From NCBI RefSeq assembly GCF_033958435.1, contig NC_134137.1, forward strand, positions 224,481,501 to 224,545,500: DNA of 64,000 bases. Reading direction: 5' to 3'. How positions within the stretch are numbered: the first letter of the stretch is position 1; each line of letters opens with the position of its first letter. The position numbers and the translations under genes were made by a program. Below, piece by piece: positions 33,801 through 44,885 of the stretch. A model generated the notes under the pieces. It had not been told where the DNA came from, searched no databases, and saw only the letters and a program-made list of their open reading frames with translations. This DNA is from Carettochelys insculpta. Its lineage: Eukaryota > Chordata > Testudines > Carettochelyidae.

Positions 33801-34451
33801 GGCTATATTTGAATCATTTGGCAGACACAAAGTAAAACATTAATATCTAGGCCATGTTAGCTTGTATCAAGACAGCAATTGACTTCACACGTTTTTTCTC
33901 CTAAACATAGGGAATGGGCCTCTTGCCAGTTACCATTCATTCCTTGAGAAACGTCTGGACTTTTTTAAAATCATTTTGGATTTCCCCTTTTATCTTTGCT
34001 ATAATTCACCTGCCATGAGCTCTGCTTTCCCTGTGCCAGGTAGGAAAGGAACAAAAAGAGAGCCCCGATTTCAGCACCCTCTCAGGCCAGGAATTAAGAG
34101 AAATAATAGAAATAGAACAGAATGCGAAAGGACCAAACCCTGACCAAAAGAGTTATTAAAGAAAATCAGAATAAGGAGCACTGTGTCTGGATTAGTGATT
34201 AGGGATCTGAAGTCTAATAGTGAAGGATCTGAGCCTTTGGGCAATCAGGATCCACAGAACCCAAAAAAATTCAGGTACTTATTTATCAGTGCAGGTTTAT
34301 TTATCTTGTGCATGTGATCTTTTTGCTTCAAGGAACCATATACTGAGAGCAAATAAGGTCCAATTAGTTAATGATGATGGCAGACCAAATATAAAACTAC
34401 ATAAATAAACCCTGGTCATGATTATGAGGAAGTGGGAATTTCAGGTAAAGA
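33801..34451. other. Unassigned sequence
   Basis: No gene or repeat end is recognised in this AT-moderate stretch. Confidence 0.45.
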
Positions 34452-35676
34452 TGTTATGACAGGGTGTGCCTCAGTTTCCCTATGTACTTTGCACAGCTAT
34501 TCAGTGGGTGAAGAGGGTTAAAATGCTGCTGTTGGTGCAGAATGGGACATGTGAGGCAGATTGCCCAATTGTGTGCGGTGGAATGATTGGATTATGTCCT
34601 GTTGCTGGTGGGATCCCTGTACACTAGCCACCTGCCCATCAGTGGTGAGTGGCAGGGCCCAGTGACAGATGTTGGCGATGCGTGTGCAAGGCTAGGGGTG
34701 AGCGGGAGATGCAATGAGTCAGCCTAGCCCCTGCTGTGTGTTCGCTCTTAGCCAGCTGGGTCTCAACACCCATCCTGCTTCCAGCCAGTACTAGCTGCCC
34801 CACTTCTCTTCCATATCCCCCAGAGGGGTGTTCTGCTCCCAGCACCACACACAAAACCAGCCCCTGGTCAGTGCACTTAGATCACCAGCAGCCTGGCTGG
34901 CAGGTTTCTTTCCTCTCCCACTGCTTCTGGTGGGGCCAGTGCCCCAGGAAAACCCAAGCCCCTCTGGTCCAGAGTGATGGTTGGGAAGAACCAAGCCCTG
35001 CATGTGCCAAAACCCTGCAAAGTAGTGGCAGAGGGCAGCATCTCTGCCCTTCAGCTCAGCTTTGCAGTAGTATGTGGGGAGAGAGGAAGTGATTTCCACC
35101 CTGCTTATGTCCTGAACCTGCAGGCTCCACAGCCGCCCCCAAAGTCTCCCCTGTTCACCCAGGACTCTCCCTGACACCTTCCCTGGGTGTTGACCCCAGG
35201 GAGCTCGGGGCTGCTCTATTACTGAGGTGTCTTCCTTTGCTGAGCTACCTTTTTGGCAGTGTTCTCTGAAGCCCCTGCAGTCAGATTTCCTGCCCTCTGG
35301 TGCACAATGTGTCCTTAACCTACCTCCGGTCACCTGGCTACAGCGCAAGCAGGAAGAAACGATGTCAGTTGCCAGCAGCAACCTGGGTGTAGCTGTCTTT
35401 CTGCACTGTTTGGGCAGGAAGAGACATGTTGCTTTCAGCACGTGGGTATGGGGAAAAGGGGGGAGTGGGGCAAGGGAGAAAGAGAAGAGATGAGCTCAGC
35501 AAAGGCAATGGCCAGGTCACTCCATCCCCCTGTCCTCTTCCCCTGCAGCTGGAAGCAGCTCCTGTGTCTTCTCTCCGGCTCAGTGCTGAAAGGCTGCTGC
35601 TGGCTTCAGTCTAGCGGCAACCCTGGCAGAAATTGAAGAGAGGGGAATGTGACCCTGCGTGCCCCTCACACACCTT
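34452..35676. other. Possible LTR-like repeat, host of an inserted DNA element
   Basis: GTTATGACAGGGTGTGCCTC followed by AGTTTCCCTATG (34453 onward) resembles the start of LTR-type repeats I associate with turtles. An AATAAA lies beyond the inserted element at 36619-36624, so the host repeat may extend to there, but I could not find matching ends. The 216-residue minus frame at 34791-35441 crosses this GC-rich DNA without a recognisable domain and is not called. Confidence 0.25.
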
Positions 35677-36387
35677 GGCTACGTCTACACGTGAAGCCAA
35701 CATCGAAATAGCTTATTTCGATGTAGCAACATCGAAATAGGCTATTTCGATGAATAACGTCTACACGTCCTCCAGGGCTGGCAACGTCGATGTTCAACTT
35801 CGACGTTGCGTGGCACCACATCGAAATAGGCACTGCGAGGGAACGTCTACATGCCAAAGTAGCACACATCGAAATAAGGGTGCCAGGCACAGCTGCAGAC
35901 AGGGTCACAGGGCGGACTCAACAGCAAGCCGCTCCCTTAAAGGGCCCCTCCCAGACACGGTTGCACTAAACAACACAAGATACACAGAGCCGACAACTGG
36001 TTGCAGACCCTGTGCCTGCAGCATGGATCCCCAGCTGCCGCAGCAGCAGCCAGAAGCCCTGGGCTAAGGGCTGCTGCCCACAGTGACCATAGAGCCCCAC
36101 AGGGGCTGGAGAGAGTGCATCTCTCAACCCCCCAGCTGATGGCCGCCATGGAGGACCCGGCAATTTTGACGTTGCGGGACGCGGATCGTCTACACGGTCC
36201 CTACTTCGACATTGAACGTCAAAGTAGGGCGCTATTCCGATCCCCTCATGAGGTTAGCGACTTCGACGTCTCGTCGCCTAACGTCGAAGTTAACTTCGAA
36301 ATAGCGCCCGACGCGTGTAGCCGCGACGGGCACTATTTCGAAGTTAGTGCCGCTACTTCGAAGTAGCGTGCACGTGTAGACACAGCT
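35677..36387. mobile_element. CpG-rich inverted-repeat DNA element, 711 bp
   Basis: The ends GGCTACGTCTACACGTG (35677) and, on the other strand, AGCTGTGTCTACACGTGC (from 36387) are inverted repeats, and CTT lies on both sides (35674-35676 and 36388-36390). Both flanking thirds are packed with CATCGAAATAGG, CTTCGACGT and TTCGAAGT units; the middle (about 35880-36150) is unrelated single-copy-like DNA. Open frames of 105 and 121 codons (35750-36067, 36001-36366) overlap in different phases and lack a transposase domain. Many intact CpGs indicate a fairly young insertion. Confidence 0.85.
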
Positions 36388-36390
36388 CTT

Positions 36391-39300
36391 GTCTCAGGAA
36401 GGAGTGGTGCCAGGTACCAAGAGATGTGGGTCCATTCTCTGAGCCCAGCCAAACACAGAGGGTGGAGCATACCAGACACAGAGACCTGTTTTGCAGTGTC
36501 TCCTTCTGTGACAGAAGCGTATAGAGGTGTGAATGCATGTGACCTCTCCCCATGTGTGGGTGGGGAATAGGGTGGGTGTGTCACCCATTCCTGTGTGAAC
36601 CCTAAAGCTTTAAAGGGAAATAAATGAAACCAAGTCAACGGTGTTTCTGTGTTATAAGGACTCAGCCTACGTGACGTTGATTTGAACATCTGTACCCCAT
36701 ACTTGGTGATGGATTGCTGTTCAACTCTCTTGAATACAAGTCATTTTACCAGCTGCCCTGTATTCAGCGTAGAGAGATATGGGCACCCTAGGCCTGCAGC
36801 ACATGTGGATGCAGCACGCATGGGGATGGGGAGTGTGGTGAGATAGTGTTGGAGAAATTGGGCAGCTCTTACTTGAGACTGACAGAGAGAGGGAGACAGA
36901 CTGTGCAAGAAATGGCTTCCAGAGCAACTTGGCTAGCTGGTTGCATTGGCTTTGCGAGGATGGACAAGCTTTATTTCCCTATGCTAAGCTAAGGACTTTG
37001 TAAATCTGTAGGCCAGGGGATTAATCGATGGTTCCCCTGCCATGGAAAGAGTGCCTGGTTTTACTACAGATTATCTTTGAGAGCCTTGTGCTCTGAAGGG
37101 AACCTCCTGCAGGGGTGTGGCTTTGTATGGATTTCCTGAGGGGAGCCATGGAGAGAAACAGGCATGGTAGGTACCCGCAGGCCCAGATGTGTAGTCCTGG
37201 CAGACATAGGCCTGCCCCTGTGGAATAGCGTGGGTCTTTGAGGCCTGGCACATGAAATGGGCCATTCTGAAGGCACAACCCAGTCCCTGTGGGTGTGTGA
37301 TAATAGGACGTCCATGCTGTACCTGTGTGTGTGAGAGAGAGAGAGAGAATAAGACTGTCTCAGACAAGAAGACTGATATGAACAGCTTTGGGAATATACT
37401 TTTTTCAGTTTTCTATTTCACAGCTGGTTGATTTCAACGTTTTAATGGACCTTCCCCACCCCAGTGCCCATCTGTCCACCCTAATAAATGCTCGTGGTAG
37501 AATTCACCTATCTGTTGTATCACCCCATTTATAAAAATCCCACCAGGCTATCAAGATTCATCCTAATTTGGGGGCTGCAAGGCTGAGATGTATCAAAATG
37601 ATACAATCCATGCTCTGCCACAAATCAGATCTGAGAAGAAGCAGACAGACAGACTGCATTGGACAGTAAGGCAAACGGATTGAATGTCTTCTCTCTCCTT
37701 TGCTGTTTGGTTAGTACGAAATGGGTGGCTGTGCTCCCATACTGTCACAGAGCCGACTTCGGGTGGCAAAGGGAACGAGGGGAAGGCTCAGCAGCCGTGT
37801 TAGAAATTCTGTGCAATACTGATGTGTGGAGGGCACTAGACAACAAAGCCCTGCTTCTCCTGGGGATCCATTTGTTATTTCCGATCTGCTGGTGTCTCTG
37901 CAGTGGTCTCTTTCTCTCTGGAGCTAATCAGCGGTGATGGATGTTGACATTTGTTCTTTTCTTCAGGCATCCAATTGCAGTATCTCTCGTTTGTCACTGG
38001 CTCTCCCATCTATTTCTCAATGCGTCCTTAATTCAAATGAGCAGGAGCCAGGCCAGGAAGAGAACACACTCATTCCGATTACCCTCTGTCAGTTGGGGAG
38101 TCAGTTAAATGGCAGTTGATGAGTATAGAAGGGATGAATGAGGAACACTGATCTCCATACTGTTAGGAAAACAGTGTAGTCAGATCCCCTGCCTCTGTTT
38201 TCACCTCCAGTCCAGAAAAATACCTGCTGCCTGTACATATGATTGCCTGGATAGCCTGAAGCAGGGGTAGAGTGGAAGAGCTCAGAACCTCCACTTCGCT
38301 CCATCTCAAACTGAACAAAAAACAGGGCTTTCCTGCCCTTAGTTATCACGCTGTTTGCTCCACGCTGTTAGTAAGCCCCAGCCTTTGCAAGGCCAAAGAG
38401 AGGCCATTGTGTCTGTGAAGCTCGTCTCCACCGACCCACTGAGGGGAGAGATCTCCCACCAGCTTCTCAATATGGGAGGTCATGAGCACAACAGTCTGCT
38501 TCCCTTCCCTGCATCCCCACCTCCATGGCTGGACTTCTCAATCTCACCTACCCCCTTTGATCACTCTACTCAACCTTCCTGTCAGAGGTAGAAAAACCAG
38601 GAAGACAGACTGAAAGAGAGGCCCATGTGTTGTGCAAAGGACAGAGAAGAAGGCTTACACATGCAGATCGGTGGTACAGTCCATCAAACAGGGGCAGTAG
38701 GGCAGAGAGAGAGAGATGCTGTCCTTCCACTCATCCCTTCTATTCCAAGGGAAGCTGAGTTATCCATTTCCGGGTGGAGCAGAAGAACAGGATTTAGAAG
38801 AAATTTAGGACACAGGGCTAAATCCCGCCCTGGGGCAAAGGTGGGTAGTCCTGTTAGCACTTCACCCATTCACCCTAGCGCTCAGTTTGACTCAGAGATC
38901 AGATTTTCTCCCTCAGCCTGAGAGACAGCATCTCCAATGGGGCCTTCTCAGAACTACAGCAGAGGCCTGTGCTCGCACCATGCTTCTGCGATTGCCCTGA
39001 GGACACAAATGTTTGGTTAAGCCTCGGCATTTCACCCTTCATCAATACTAAAAAATTAGCACAAAATGTGTACAATAAAGGCTTATGTCTTAGGCCTTTT
39101 TCTTATTAATCCTATTACACTTGTCTTTATGAGCTCTCCAAGTTCCTTTCACTCCCTCCGGGGTTTGGCTGCAAATGAGATTTTGCATCTCAGTGTAAAA
39201 TAACCTGAACATTTTTTCTATAAAATTAAATAAAAATCCTCCATCCTGGCAGTACATGCCCAGAATCCAATTTCTGGAGCTTGCATCTTTCAAGAATCTC

Positions 39301-39461
39301 ATTGTTTTCCCAACTTCTCTTTGCTTTGGGAAGATGCTTCTTTTCTTTCATTCAGACAATGTATTGATCATTATCACAAAGGCAAGTGAGGAGCAAATTT
39401 TCAATGGCTCAGATGAGCAGGATGTAGAAAGCATGTGATTGAAATACAGAAAGGGGAGACC
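36391..39461. other. Unassigned sequence
   Basis: The first 240 bases may continue the LTR-like host repeat, to the AATAAA at 36619-36624. A GA run is at about 37330-37347. No repeat or gene is otherwise recognised. AT-rich 39040-39250 looks single copy. Frames up to 118 codons in several phases at 36333-37367 have no domain. Confidence 0.35.
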
Positions 39462-39840
39462 AGAGCTGAGTGAATAATTTATGGTTTGGGTCAGTGGGTT
39501 GAACTGAAGAATTGGGAGGGGTGGGAAATGTGGTTTCTTTCTAACCAAAACTGGATTTTCCCCCCCTATTTCTTGACAAAAGGAAAGAATAAAGCATTTA
39601 GTCTGAGTTGAACAAACCATTTGAAATGTCAAATAAAAATGGCATTTCAAAATGAAAATGCTGATTTGAAATGAAATGTCAAAATGGTTCATTTTGACAT
39701 ACTCAAAAGTTTTTGTTTTCATGTTTTCTTCAGTTGAACTATCTTCCAGATTTGGACTGAATCCAAAAAATAGTGTCGGTGCCACCAATAATGCATTTTC
39801 AACCTATTTACTGTTCACCAAAATATTTTGCCAAGCTCTA
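39462..39840. mobile_element. AT-rich inverted-repeat DNA element
   Basis: AGAGCTGAGTGAATAATTT on the left and, on the other strand, AGAGCTTGGCAAAATATTTT from the right end are imperfect inverted repeats. The interior has complementary ATTTCAAAATGAAAATG and GTCAAAATGGTTCATTTTG blocks. It resembles turtle repeats with AGAGCTGGGT ends that are probably hAT-related. There is no coding sequence. Confidence 0.55.
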
Positions 39841-40030
39841 GTCATGACTCCTGGGTTCCATTCAGTTCTGCCACTAACAATTGATCTGACATTGGACAAC
39901 TCACTATGCTGCTCTGTGCCTTAGTTTCCCTTTTCACTCCCAGCTGCTGAATTGTGAGGCTTGGTTCATGAATGCTCAAAAACGCTCCGAGATCCTTGTG
40001 CTGTAATGGATATGCAGCACTCATCTATCT
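39841..40030 (+). mobile_element. MIR-like SINE, core to 3' part
   Basis: GACTCCTGGGTTCCATTCAG (39846-39865) followed by CTGCCACTAAC and TGTGCCTTAGTTTCCC is the B-box-to-core part of a MIR-like SINE. A decayed 3' segment contains CGCTCCGAGATCCTTG. Confidence 0.72.
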
Positions 40031-40042
40031 CTATCACCATAG

Positions 40043-40175
40043 ATATTTAAGAGCAGGTTAGACAGACTTCTAAAGGGGGTGGTCTAGATGGTGCTTGGAC
40101 CTGCCATGAGGGCAGGGGACTGGATTCGTGACCTCTTGAGGTCCCTTCCAGTTCTCGTGGGTTTTTTTATATCTA
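40043..40175 (+). mobile_element. CR1 LINE 3' end fragment
   Basis: TTTAAGAGCAGGTTAGACAG (40047-40066), GATGGTGCTTGGACCTGCCA and GACCTCTTGAGGTCCCTTCC (40131-40150) are the CR1 3' region in plus orientation. The terminal ATTCTATGA repeat is degraded to a T-rich run. Confidence 0.9.
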
Positions 40176-40307
40176 AATGTTCAGATTTTCCCGATCCTCA
40201 TATATGATCTTCTTGTCCCCACAGTTCTGGACCAAGAATCATGCCAAAGCATGCTGTCTCTTTAAATACCTGGTTGCTACAGCCTCAACCAGGCAAAACA
40301 TATTCAC

Positions 40308-40346
40308 ATCTTGTAAAGATACAGACTAACCCAGCTACCCCTCTGA
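40308..40346 (+). mobile_element. Fragment of the palindromic retroposon family
   Basis: CTTGTAAAGATACAGACTAA followed by CCCAGCTACCCCTCTGA matches the outer end of the right arm in copy 2 (GAAGATACAGACCAAC then ACCTCTCTGA at about 33446-33478). Only about 39 bases remain. Confidence 0.6.
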
Positions 40347-41299
40347 GAATATTCTCCCTAAGTATCATTTATATCAAGGCAGAACCTAAAGGCCCAAATT
40401 ATGGTTCAGGGCCTCATTATGACAGATGCTGTAAAAATATGGAATAAAATGTTGCCATTTCCTCAAAGAGCTTACGCTTATGTTTCTAGTCATGTCGGGG
40501 TTTCAATGATCTGAGCCAGAACGGCCAGGGGAATTATCAGAAATGACCAATAACGGATGCAAGAAGTTATCAGAACATTTGAAATACATCAGAATTGTTT
40601 GGAATTCATATTGGCATCCATATTTCACACAAAGGTGAGAGGCCCAGGAAGGGGAAAAATCTTATTATGCTATGTTTACCAGTTGCTAATACTGATCAAA
40701 GGTATATTCTTAAGCCACAAATTTCAAACCTGTATTGTCAATTTCCCAGGGCTGGTTTCAGGCTTTAATTCAAGCCACTGTCTGCTTGATACAGCAGAAC
40801 AAGTTGTGCGCAAGAAACACAAACACAATTCACAGATTTGTAAGTGTTGTGTTTGAGCCAGAATGGGGCCGTAGTGATCTAACTTGACCCAGTGTATAAC
40901 ACAGGAGTTCACCCAGTAATTCCTGCATCAGCATATAGCATTCCTGTTCGACTCCTCCCAATCCACTGTTGTTTACCATAAAAGCTGACATTTAAAGGTG
41001 AAATATCCAGGAAGGAAAGGGGATGATTTAAAAATAAAATGTAATTTACACTAATTATCTAGTTACATAGGATGCGCTGTAAGAACATTAGCAAGTGAAA
41101 TTAAATCAAAAAGCACAAAATGCACCCTACAGAAGATTTTCGCCTTTTACAGTCAAAAATCTGTGGCTACCTATCACTAATCATTACATCACAGCCATTC
41201 AAGCTATCACTGACAGCAGGGATCTATCTAAAGTACTTACGTGCCCACAACAGCGTGCTCTCTGAGCACTTAAGTTTTTAATATATTTATCCGCAGAAC
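40347..41299. other. Unassigned, partly AT-rich sequence
   Basis: No gene or repeat end is recognised. The part at 40970-41290 (ACTAATTATCTAGTTAC; CTAATCATTACATCAC) is repeat-free and contains several TAAT cores, so it could be regulatory DNA, but this is only a compositional impression. Confidence 0.35.
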
Positions 41300-41359
41300 A
41301 CCCACGTGCAATAGGGAAATGCTGTTATCTCCATTGTACAGGGGAAACTCCAACACAGA

Positions 41360-41524
41360 GGCTGTGTCTAGACTGTAGCCCTAACCTGGTATGATTTACA
41401 CAATTTGCGCAATGCAAATTGCATAAATTATTTTGAGTTACATGATTTAGAGGTTTCCTCTCGTGACAAGGGGTAGTGGAAACAATGCCATGCTTGAAAT
41501 ATCAACAATAGTCTAGACATAGCC
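41360..41524. mobile_element. Short MITE of the GGCT-GTCTA group, 165 bp
   Basis: The ends GGCTGTGTCTAGACTGTAG and, on the other strand, GGCTATGTCTAGACTATTG are inverted repeats, with AGA directly flanking both (41357-41359, 41525-41527). The interior has an AATTTGCGCAATGCAAATTG inner palindrome. Too short to encode a protein. Confidence 0.85.
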
Positions 41525-41535
41525 AGAGAGAATCA

Positions 41536-41812
41536 GGACTTGTCTGCACTGTGGGGTATGAATACCATGCAGGACATAATTCCTAATGTTCACTACCGTA
41601 TTGCACCTTGATTGGCCTTTCTAAACCCTGTTGTCATGCACTACAGGTTCCCTAGTGTACATTAAGGAAGTACCAAGTGCATTCCATTAAGTGTACACTG
41701 GAGACATTACTGCACACCAGCAGAGTCTACATGGACCAATCACAGCACCTTAGTGTGCTTTAGAAACTACAGCCTTAGTGCACATTACCCCTCCTCCCCG
41801 TGTACGCAAGCC
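41536..41812. mobile_element. Probable second inserted DNA element
   Basis: GGACTTGTCTGCACTGTGG on the left and, on the other strand, GGCTTGCGTACACGGGGAG from the right end are related imperfect inverted repeats. CTAGTGTACATTAAGG and ATTAAGTGTACACTGGAG inside form a further inverted pair. The 3-bp flanks TCA and AGA do not match. It lies within the same MIR-like host as the 165-bp element. Confidence 0.55.
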
Positions 41813-41935
41813 AGAAGTGACTTGCCCAAGATCAGAGAGAAAGGTGGTGATGGTGGAGAGAATCCGAGGCATGTTTCCCAAGTTCCACTTTAGTGCCCTA
41901 GCAACTGTACTGTCCTTCCTCTGAGACAAGTCAGC

Positions 41936-42679
41936 TCCAAAAACAACATATCCCGATCACTAGAACAACAATGGATCGAAGGATTGGGCCACTTCACCGT
42001 GAGCAGTCCCTCTCGGCTGCACTATCTGGTCCATCTTGTATTTAGCTGACACACGTGGTCAGCTAAGGTTGAGCTCATCATGTTACAATGCATGCTGTGA
42101 CCTTGGTCTCACCAGTGTAAGTGCCCTACTGCACCAACATAATAGCACCACCTCCATAAGAGGCACGAGGTAACACAGTGCCCATGTAGGCACTACTTTA
42201 CTTGTGGCAGCTGTTGGCTAAAATTATTGTCAATTTATGACTCGGTGCTGGAGCAGTGACATTCAGAAGCAAAGCTAGTTCACTCTCTGCTGTGAACCCT
42301 GAGCTGAGCTCCTGACTTGGGCTGTTACCCTGGGGCAGTGGGGATCCCCAGCAAGAGCTTGGCTGTCCCCCAAGCTCATGGTTACTTTCTCCCACAAGGC
42401 TGCTGCCCAGACACCCTCCTAGGAGCCCTGCTTCCCTCCCTCACCCCAGGTTCCTGCCCACTGACCAAGCTGCCAGCGTCCCCTGGAGCTCCCAGAGCAT
42501 GACTGCAACCTGGGGAGACAACAGCAGCGTGAAATTGACAAGAATGTCAATTTCACTACTGGTAGATTCTGTGGTGTGAAACTGAGCTTGCTCCAGGCTC
42601 ACAGCTGTGAGCCCACACGGACAGCAGTGCCCCACAATGTTTGACTGCAGTCGTTGTGAGTGCTCCTGGTGAGGACATG
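41936..42679. other. Unassigned sequence
   Basis: No gene is recognised. Parts may derive from old DNA elements (GTAAGTGCCCTACTGCACCA), but no paired ends are clear. The frames at 42317-42635 have no domain. Confidence 0.35.
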
Positions 42680-43010
42680 CTCCGCTGGCAGGAGGAGGAC
42701 ACTATGGACACTAATTGATGACTGAATTACTGCAGTGGCTGTAGGTTGACCTACATTAAGCTAATTTAATTTTGTATTGTAGACAAGCCCTAAGGTCAGG
42801 TCTACACCACAGACCTACATCAGCATAACTACATTGCACAAGGATGTGAAAAATCCATATCCCAGAGTGACATAATTATCCCATCAACATAGCTACCGCC
42901 TCTCCCTTAGGTGGATTAACTGTGCCGATGGGAGAAGCACTCCTGTGGGTGTAGTAGTATCTCCACTAAAGCACTGTAGTGACACTGCCGGGTCATTGTC
43001 CAGAAGGCAA
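42680..43010. mobile_element. Fragments of DNA elements with TAGACAAGCC ends
   Basis: GTATTGTAGACAAGCCC (42774-42790) looks like the right terminus of a GTCTACA-type element. AAGGTCAGGTCTACACCACA (42792-42811) then opens another, whose body (ACCTACATCAGCATAACTAC; GATGGGAGAAGCACTCCTGT) matches a dispersed turtle DNA repeat as I recall it. The far ends were not found. Confidence 0.5.
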
Positions 43011-43716
43011 ATCCTAAGTATCTTTCCCAGACCAGAGGAAGAGCTCTGTGTGGCTCACAAGCATGACTTTCTCACCAACAGGTGCTGATCCAATAAAAGA
43101 TACCACCTCATTCACCTTGTTTCTTTAGCTACTGATTGATAGCCTAGGACCTATGGCATCAAGTGAAGTAATTTGGGTTCCTTTTGGCATAAGGCAGTAG
43201 TGCACTCACAATCTCTCTCTGTTTTGCACAAATACACATACCCAGTATAGGATATGGAGGTTCTGTACACTAAAAGCTGCCGTGAGTGATTTTTTTCTGT
43301 AAAGAAAAGGTTAATTTCTCAAATATTTGCTAAGATGCAGAAAAGTGACTCTGAAAATAGCATAATGGGATTTCCACGCTTAATGTCTCTCAAGCACTCC
43401 AGATCAAATTGTCTCCATTTATAAGTCAATAATCTTCAGTTTGTTCTCCTGTAGCTGTTTTGTCTCTCTGGAGGACTAACAGGAGTAAGAACTTGCTTTT
43501 GTCATGAATGTCAGCGGGCCCTACTCAAAGATGCTCACAAGAATGTATGCTGGGAGCAGACTTGCTGAACATAAAGGATCTTTCTGACGGACAGCTTTTT
43601 TTTTTTTTTTTTGTAATTTAACCATACTTAAATGTAACCTTTTCTCTCTCTCGCTTGCTCCCTCTCTCTCTGATGCATACACGCACACGATCAGATACAA
43701 ACATATGACCAGCGAA
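43011..43716. other. Unassigned sequence with a T run
   Basis: A run of about 18 T is at 43596-43613. A pyrimidine-rich TCTCTCTC patch follows at about 43640-43675. No gene or repeat family is recognised. Confidence 0.4.
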
Positions 43717-44098
43717 GGCTCTTTCGAAAAATCCCACAGAGCGGCAACACACAAAATTAAATTGGAAGAGTGTAGCACTTTTTCCAGTGGCCCTCTTCTG
43801 CTCCCAGATGAGGAAGAGCATCTTTTTCCAAAAGATTGTTTTGGAAGAAATTAAAAAAACTGTACGTGTCCCAGGGGACCTTTTTCTTGAAAGAGCAGTC
43901 CTCCCTGGCACTGGATTTTTCAATCCGTTGCATTTCCTGGCTGGTTCTTTCCAAAGAGTGGCCAAGGTATGGCTGCTTTCTACTGAAAGGGCAGATCTGC
44001 CTTTTTGTGTACAGTTGTAATCTTTCAAAAGAAGATTTTTCAGAAGAGATCTTCCGAAAGAACTTCTTTTGAAGGACTGCTGTAATGTAGACATAGCC
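43717..44098. mobile_element. Decayed inverted-repeat DNA element
   Basis: The right end TGTAATGTAGACATAGCC (44081-44098) is of the GTCTACA-GGCT type. The left end is uncertain; GGCTCTTTCGAAAAATCCC (43717) is the best candidate. Complementary blocks such as TCTTTTTCCAAAAGATTG and CTTTCAAAAGAAGATTTTTC support a foldback. Overlapping frames of 145 and 211 codons on the minus strand (43618-44253) are a by-product of this A/T-run structure and have no domain. Confidence 0.55.
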
Positions 44099-44885
44099 AA
44101 AGTGTTTTGTAATTTTTTTAAAAAGTTTAAAACGTTTAAAACTACATACCGCATATCTATCTTTATCACGTTCTTGATCACTAGGGTTGGGCATGTGATG
44201 GAAAAGCTGTCAGGCTGTTTACTTGAAAAATTTTCTGAAATATGTTCAGCCAATTATTTGTAAAATGCATTTGAGAATTGTTCAGTCAGCTCTATTAATG
44301 TTATTAATTAAGGAAAATGATATAAACTAAATAATTTATTCCAAAATATAGACAAATTAATTGAATAAATAATTGAATTAATATTATTTGATAAATACTG
44401 ACTTCCACTGAAGTACAACTTTTTCTGTGATGGAACAGAGCAGCTGTTTAGGACAGTAAATGGAGGAAATAAACATGCCAATTTGTAAGTACTGAGGAAA
44501 TTTGACAGTAGGGAGACTGTAATTGGGATTTAGTCAGAAACAATGTCTTGTGCCAAAAATATAACTTTATAATGAACACAAAAGATAAACACCTTGTTGG
44601 CTGGTTCATCCAAAAGCACAGACTCCCCACCAACATAGTTTCATATATCATCATATTGGTTTCATACAAATTCAGAAGGGAGAGTACACTCTCCTGATTT
44701 ACCCACACCACTTACCATACAGCACCATTTACTCTAGGATTGCACTGAGGCATCAGTAGAAAATAGCTATGACTATGGTTGAACAATACAAGTTTCCAAC
44801 ACAGCTTGAGTTCCAGATTTATCACACCTGTGTACTTGTTCACTGTATTCTGAAATTAAAAACAGTACATAGACGTCTAGAACTT
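44099..44885. other. Unassigned, AT-rich sequence
   Basis: Very AT-rich (TTATTCCAAAATATAGAC; AATTGAATTAATATT at about 44370-44385). No gene or repeat end is recognised. Confidence 0.4.

Larger units (their letters stand above)
41300..41935 (-). mobile_element. MIR-like SINE split by two DNA elements
   Basis: The left part (41300-41359) has CTGTTATCTCCATTGTACAG and GGGGAAACTCCAACACAGA, which is the complement of the MIR 3' core. The right part (41813-41935) resumes with AGAAGTGACTTGCCCAAGAT, the next MIR block, and goes on to the tRNA-related head. The two parts are collinear with MIR read on the minus strand. Everything between is inserted DNA. Confidence 0.72.

Noticed and set aside
34791..35441. 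216-codon open frame on the minus strand, the longest in the window
   Set aside because: It has no recognisable domain, lies in GC-rich possibly repeat-derived DNA where stops are rarer, and overlaps other open frames on both strands.
43618..44253. Overlapping 211- and 145-codon minus frames with basic, Lys-rich sequence
   Set aside because: They read through a decayed inverted-repeat element rich in TTTCAAAAGA-type runs; such elements create spurious Lys/Phe-rich frames.
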